From the NCBI GenBank assembly GCA_903896545.1, contig CAITYF010000030.1, forward strand, positions 25,480 to 89,479: a stretch of 64,000 nucleotides of DNA, written 5' to 3'. The position numbers and the translations under genes were made by a program. The DNA is from an uncultured Myxococcales bacterium. Lineage in GTDB: Bacteria > Myxococcota_A > UBA9042. Positions 60,282-64,000 of this stretch are shown here, piece by piece. Each line of letters begins with the position of its first letter. Position 1 is the stretch's first letter. Under the pieces are notes generated by a model, which did no database searches, had not been told where the DNA came from, and was given only the letters and a program-made list of their open reading frames with translations.

Positions 60282-62789
60282 ATGTTCGCACGAAACGGTT
60301 CTTTTGCTTCTGGGTCGACGCAGCGTTGGTGGTTGCTCGGCGTCGCGTTTCTGGTTGGCTGCGCGGGCACGGACGCCACTTCGTCGGGCACTAGTGCGGG
60401 CGACGCGAGCGCGACGGACGACACGAGCACGGCCAACGACACCACGATGGCGGCTTGCGTTCCCGTTTCGGGCGATCCGCAGCTCATTCGCCTACGTGGC
60501 ACCGTCTGGACAGGCGACGTCACGATCAACGACGGCGAGGTCTTCGTTTCCGCCAAAACCGGCACGATCCTCTGCGTCGGTCAGGACTGCAGCAAGACGC
60601 CCGACGCCGACAAGGCGACGATCTTGTGCACCGACGGCATCATCACGCCGGGCCTCATCAACCCGCACGATCACGGAACGTACAATCACCTGCCGCGCTG
60701 GCAGCACACCAAGAAGTACGGCGATCGCTACCAGTGGCAGGCCGACGCGAGCTACAAGGCGTTCAAGGTCAGCCAGCAGACGACCTTCTCCAAAGCCAAG
60801 TGCGAAGTGGTGAAGTGGACGGAACTTCGCGAGATCGTCGCGGGCACGACGTCGATCCAGGGCGTGACCTCGTCCGTCCCGTTGTGCGCCAAGGGCCTGG
60901 TGCGCGATCTGGACGATACGCACGGTGCCAGCGGGCTTTCCGGCTACACGCTCGAGACGCAGGTGACGAAGATCGGCGGCACGGCGGCGGCGGATGCGGC
61001 GGCTTGGGCGGCGGCGCTGAAGAACGGTTCGTCGTCGGGCTTGATCCTGCACCTCGGTGAAGGCGTGGACGCGCCGTCCAAGGCGGAGTGGTACACGCTG
61101 GTGGATAAGGGACTTGCGCTGCCGGGCGTGTCGTTGATTCACGCGACCGGTCTGGGCGGCGCTGAACTGGCGGACGCGCGTCAGGTGGGCGTGAAGATCA
61201 TCTGGTCGCCGCAATCGAATCTGGACTTGTACGGTGACACGACGCGCGTGCCGACTGCGCTCAACCTGGGGCTGACCGTGGCCCTCGGGCCGGACTGGAC
61301 GCCGTCGGGTTCGATGAACCAGTTGGACGAGATGAAGTGCGCCAAGCAGCTCAGCGACAAACGCTGGGGCGGCAAGCTGACCGACGATATGTTGCTGCGG
61401 ATGGTGACGACGGAAGCCGCGAAGGCGCTCGGCGCCGACGGAGAAATTGGTCGGCTGGCGACGGGTTATCTGGCGGATGTGTCTGTTTTCGCTGGCGATC
61501 GGCAGAATCCCGCGGCGTCGGTGGTGAAGGCGCGACCGGAAACGGTGAAGTTGGTGCTGATCGCCGGCGAGCCGATCTACGGCGACGAAGCGTTGGTTTC
61601 CGCGCTGCAGAGCGGCTGCGACGCGTTTGACGCGTGCGGCCAAAAGAAGGCGATCTGTATGAAGGACGCGACGTTGGACAAGGGTACGCAGAGCTGGACC
61701 GACGTGCAAACGGTGCTGCAGACGACTTTGGCAGCGGCGCTGGCGGCAGACAAGCCGGCGGCGGACTACACGTACGGCTACAACCTGTGGCCGCTGTTCA
61801 AGTGCGGCGCTGAGGCGGACGCGCTGATCAACTGCGACGTCACCGGCGCGCAGCCGAGCGCGGGCGACAGCGATGGCGACGGCTACAGCAACGAGACGGA
61901 CAACTGCCCGAACGTGTGGAACCCCGATCAAAGCGATCTGGACACCGACAAGCAGGGCGACGCGTGCGACGTGTGCCCGATCGTGGCGAATGCGACGGTG
62001 TGTCCGAAGCCGGGGCCGGACGATCTGGACGGCGACGGCGCGCCAAATAACGCCGACAACTGCCAGAACGTGGCGAACGCCGATCAGAAGGACACAGACG
62101 GCGACGGCAAGGGCGATGTTTGCGACCCGTGCCCGAAGTTGGCAAATCCCGGCGGTGCGCCTTGCCCGGTACTTCCGGCCGATGTGACAGAGATCAATCA
62201 GAATCTCGGCAACGCCATCGCGGGCCAGCAGGTCAAGACTCAGGTGCTGGTGGTGACGGCGACCAAACCGGCGAAGTCGGGGACCCCGGCTCGCGTCTGG
62301 GCGCAGCAGGTGCCCGCCGTGCTCTACGGCGGCATTGAGATGCAGGTGGCGGCGACGCAGTCGTTGCCCAAGCTCGGTCAACCGGTCATCGCGACGGGCG
62401 TGGTGGCGGACCTGACCGGGCGGCGGATCCTGCAAAATGTGACGTTGCAGAATTCCGGGACGATCGCGCTGGTCGAGGCGCTTCCGGTGGACGTGAGCGT
62501 GCTGACTGACGACGCGCAGGCGCCGGCGTACCGTGCGCTGCTGGTGCAGATCGGCCCCGTAACGGTGACGCAGCAGAACGCCGATGTGGACCCGGCCAAG
62601 CCCACGCAGGATTTTGGCGAACTGTTGGTGACGGGGGACTTCCGCATCGACGACGAACTGATCGTCTGGGTGACCGACCTGACGCGCCCCGCGATCGGCG
62701 ACGCGTTTACGTGGATCCGCGGTCTGGTCTTCTACTCGTTTGGCAATGACAAACTGATTCCGCGCAGCGCCGCAGATTTTCAGAAGTAG
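60282..62789 (+). CDS. amidohydrolase lipoprotein with calcium-binding TSP3-like repeats
   Basis: 835 residues from the ATG at 60282 (GGAGG 5 bases upstream). Lipobox FLVGC (~27), short Ser/Thr/Asp linker, then an amidohydrolase (residues ~65-440) with metal site HDH in [13 protein letters not shown], later [14 protein letters not shown] and the Asp in [10 protein letters not shown], resembling chlorohydrolase/guanine-deaminase-like enzymes. Residues ~525-630 have thrombospondin type 3-like repeats ([30 protein letters not shown]) likely binding Ca2+. The last ~200 residues look like an OB-fold or similar strand domain. An enzyme held on the cell surface; substrate unknown. Confidence 0.85.
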   Translation: MFARNGSFASGSTQRWWLLGVAFLVGCAGTDATSSGTSAGDASATDDTSTANDTTMAACVPVSGDPQLIRLRGTVWTGDVTINDGEVFVSAKTGTILCVGQDCSKTPDADKATILCTDGIITPGLINPHDHGTYNHLPRWQHTKKYGDRYQWQADASYKAFKVSQQTTFSKAKCEVVKWTELREIVAGTTSIQGVTSSVPLCAKGLVRDLDDTHGASGLSGYTLETQVTKIGGTAAADAAAWAAALKNGSSSGLILHLGEGVDAPSKAEWYTLVDKGLALPGVSLIHATGLGGAELADARQVGVKIIWSPQSNLDLYGDTTRVPTALNLGLTVALGPDWTPSGSMNQLDEMKCAKQLSDKRWGGKLTDDMLLRMVTTEAAKALGADGEIGRLATGYLADVSVFAGDRQNPAASVVKARPETVKLVLIAGEPIYGDEALVSALQSGCDAFDACGQKKAICMKDATLDKGTQSWTDVQTVLQTTLAAALAADKPAADYTYGYNLWPLFKCGAEADALINCDVTGAQPSAGDSDGDGYSNETDNCPNVWNPDQSDLDTDKQGDACDVCPIVANATVCPKPGPDDLDGDGAPNNADNCQNVANADQKDTDGDGKGDVCDPCPKLANPGGAPCPVLPADVTEINQNLGNAIAGQQVKTQVLVVTATKPAKSGTPARVWAQQVPAVLYGGIEMQVAATQSLPKLGQPVIATGVVADLTGRRILQNVTLQNSGTIALVEALPVDVSVLTDDAQAPAYRALLVQIGPVTVTQQNADVDPAKPTQDFGELLVTGDFRIDDELIVWVTDLTRPAIGDAFTWIRGLVFYSFGNDKLIPRSAADFQK

Positions 62790-62872
62790 TCACGCCTGAC
62801 GAGCCCGTGTAGGCTTCCGCGCCGCGCGTCACATTGAGGCGCAGGCTGGACGCCTTACACCGGGGAACTGAA

Positions 62873-63373
62873 ATGACTCAAGCGAATCTGAAAATTGCCA
62901 AAAATACCGTTGTTACGCTCGACTACGAACTGCGTCTGGCGGACGACGAAGTGATCGACAGCTCCACGGACGGCGAATTCTCGTTCCTCGTTGGCCACGA
63001 AAACGTGGTGCCCGGCCTGGAAACGCAGCTGATCGGCCTGACGACCGGCGACGTGCGCGACATCGTTGTGAGCCCCGAAGAGGGCTACGGCGTGCGCGAT
63101 GAGGACAAGATCGTCGTGGTGCCGCGTGAAGCGCTGCCGGAAGACTTCGAGATCGAGATCGGCCTGCCGCTGGAACTGGAAGACGAGGCGGGCGAGACGT
63201 CGATGGCGTTTATCGCTGGCGTGCGGGGTGACGAAGTGCTGCTGGACCGCAATCATCCGTTGGCGAGCGAAACCCTGCGTTTCCACGTCAAAATTGGCGT
63301 GATCCGCGACGCGACCAAGGACGAGATCAAGCACGGCCATGCCCACGGGCCGCACGGTCATCACCACCACTGA
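62873..63373 (+). CDS. slyD: FKBP-type peptidyl-prolyl isomerase, SlyD family
   Basis: 166 residues from the ATG at 62873 (GGGGAA upstream). The FKBP core with the IF insert is clear: VVTLDYELRLADDEVIDSS, FLVGHENVVPGLETQLIGL, VSPEEGYGVRDED and VRGDEVLLDRNHPLASETLRF. The C-terminus ends in a His-rich tail (HGHAHGPHGHHHH), the metal-binding tail of SlyD, which in E. coli holds nickel for hydrogenase maturation. It acts as a cytoplasmic chaperone/isomerase. Confidence 0.94.
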   Translation: MTQANLKIAKNTVVTLDYELRLADDEVIDSSTDGEFSFLVGHENVVPGLETQLIGLTTGDVRDIVVSPEEGYGVRDEDKIVVVPREALPEDFEIEIGLPLELEDEAGETSMAFIAGVRGDEVLLDRNHPLASETLRFHVKIGVIRDATKDEIKHGHAHGPHGHHHH

Positions 63374-63383
63374 TCGGCGACCC

Positions 63384-63405
63384 GCAAGAATTTTCTAGTT
63401 CTTGC
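63384..63405. repeat. stem-loop after slyD
   Basis: GCAAGAA and TTCTTGC with an 8-base loop, 10 bases after the slyD stop. Possible terminator, but no T-run follows. Confidence 0.42.
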
Positions 63406-63727
63406 CGCGGCAAAATCCGTCAGCGAACGAATACCTGATTGCGACGGTGACCACCCCGTTGTCGTGTGCGACCGCTCCGGGGCGGCCGTGTGCGTTAGCT
63501 TTGCGCGCGGCGCACTTTGCGCAGGGAAGTCCACGGGTTGGAACTTTCCGCGTCGACGGACGGGTTTGCCCGACGGTCGGACGTGGCTTGGCGGCGGTGG
63601 CGGGTAGGGGGCCCAACCCGAACTAGCGGGAAGTGGGTTCAAAAAGCACCCAACGCATTGCGTAGGTTTCAGACGCGACGAAACACGCGCCGAGGGCGGC
63701 GACGTGCGGTCGTTTCAGCTTTCTGGA

Positions 63728-63752
63728 TGGTGACCCCAGCGGGATTTGAACC
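63728..63752 (-). other. tRNA 3'-end fragment (possible attachment site)
   Basis: Read on the minus strand the 25 bases begin GGTTCAAATCCCGCTGGGGT and end CACCA: T-loop, the 3' T-stem strand, acceptor strand and encoded CCA. No matching 5' half (GACCCCA, D-arm, anticodon arm) is found in the ~80 bp where it should be, so this is not a complete tRNA. Integrases of phages and islands commonly use exactly this 3' segment and duplicate it at the far end of the element. Confidence 0.65.
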
Positions 63753-63755
63753 GCC

Positions 63756-63980
63756 ATGCACCACCGTCCCGACCCAGCGACCACGCAACGCGTGGTCTAC
63801 AATCGCCAACACACCACACTTGAAGTCGGCGACGGCTACGAGCTCGAAGCCTGCAGCAACTGCAACAGCACCGGCCGCGTAGCGCCCGCGCTGGGCGATG
63901 ACCTGGTCACGTGCACCGAGTGCCAGGGCGCGCGGATGGTGCCGGTGAAGCTGCAGCCCACGCACCGGGGGCCGCAATGA
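63756..63980 (+). CDS. small zinc-finger-like protein
   Basis: 74 residues. Two CxxC pairs, ACSNCNSTGRV and TCTECQGARMV, are of the DnaJ zinc-finger type (CxxCxGxG) and should bind one zinc. No family assigned. Start uncertain: ATG 63756 without ribosome site, or GTG 63792. Its stop overlaps the next ATG (ATGA), a compact arrangement typical of phage-like or mobile gene runs. It starts 4 bases after the tRNA fragment. Confidence 0.55.
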   Translation: MHHRPDPATTQRVVYNRQHTTLEVGDGYELEACSNCNSTGRVAPALGDDLVTCTECQGARMVPVKLQPTHRGPQ

Positions 63981-64000
63981 ACCCGGCCAACCACAACGCC
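63977..64000 (+). CDS. 5' end of a further gene (partial)
   Basis: An ATG at 63977 overlapping the preceding stop opens a frame MNPANHNA that runs off the window. Only eight codons are visible, so nothing can be said about its product. Confidence 0.4.

Larger units (their letters stand above)
63374..63755. other. 382-bp non-coding region
   Basis: Contains the stem-loop at 63384-63405 after slyD and the tRNA fragment at 63728-63752. The frames in between show no domain. Nothing else seen. Confidence 0.5.

Noticed and set aside
63728..63810. A complete tRNA gene on the minus strand.
   Set aside because: Only the T-loop, acceptor strand and CCA are present. The T-stem does not pair fully, and no matching acceptor 5' strand, D-arm or anticodon arm is found upstream.

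Overview
The window is high-GC DNA packed with genes on both strands. It looks like a predatory or soil deltaproteobacterial lineage of the Myxococcota/Bradymonadota type. The evidence is (i) at least eight exported lipoproteins whose lipobox cysteine is followed by an Asp/Ala/Thr-rich linker and then cysteine-rich or beta-propeller domains, (ii) two secreted proteins with a MYXO-CTERM-like tail (Cys, hydrophobic stretch, Arg cluster), and (iii) a large alpha-2-macroglobulin, DUF2330, DUF3332 and DUF2169 proteins. No rRNA, complete tRNA, insertion sequence or CRISPR array is visible. Taxonomy is inferred from protein architecture only.

Layout. 1-5.5 kb: the end of an unidentified gene, a pseudokinase/winged-helix fusion, two exported proteins and a TIGR02453 (DUF2461) protein. 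5.9-14.1 kb (minus): an envelope-defence operon of alpha-2-macroglobulin lipoprotein, PBP1C and an exported archaemetzincin-like protease. 14.2-20.7 kb: a giant lipoprotein with 18 alternating CTDDSC-type repeats and an NHL propeller, an Mpo1-like protein, a quinone-oxidoreductase-type dehydrogenase and small lipoproteins. 20.7-25.9 kb (minus): a partial methionine-salvage operon (mtnB, mtnD, aminotransferase) followed by a lipoprotein and an ATP-grasp ligase, with a strong terminator before it and a DUF3332 lipoprotein upstream. 26-29.2 kb: aminotransferase, RlmM-like methyltransferase and dapB. 29.2-33.6 kb: a zinc uptake operon (His-rich DUF2946-like protein, outer-membrane barrel, ZnuA-, ZnuC- and ZnuB-like proteins). 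33.7-39.7 kb: DUF2330 MYXO-CTERM protein, MFS transporter, and a ParA-DUF2169 pair. 39.8-44.5 kb: a lipoprotein, then a three-gene minus-strand cassette of ATP-grasp, esterase and ATP-grasp. 44.6-47.7 kb: acetyl-CoA hydrolase/transferase, a 735-bp non-coding region with two hairpins and two helically phased repeat arrays, a small helical protein and an alpha/beta hydrolase. 47.9-52.1 kb: a receiver protein and a MASE1 hybrid histidine kinase. 52.1-63.4 kb: more cysteine-rich lipoproteins, DUF983 protein, matrixin-like protease, MlaE-type permease, a siroheme gene pair, a Kazal-type lipoprotein, an amidohydrolase lipoprotein and SlyD. 63.7-64.0 kb: a 25-bp tRNA 3'-end fragment followed by two tightly overlapping small genes, possibly the edge of an integrated element.

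How genes work together. The clearest functional groups are cell-wall and protease defence (alpha-2-macroglobulin with PBP1C), zinc import, methyl-thioadenosine recycling, siroheme synthesis and a two-component pair. The least explained parts are the ATP-grasp/esterase cassette with its third, equally long paralogue 20 kb away, the ParA-DUF2169 pair, the pseudokinase fusion, and the phased repeat arrays at 46.2-46.55 kb. Several genes (18916, 19855, 47873, 57104) lack a Shine-Dalgarno and have a -10-like hexamer about 7-11 bases before the start codon, which suggests leaderless transcripts.
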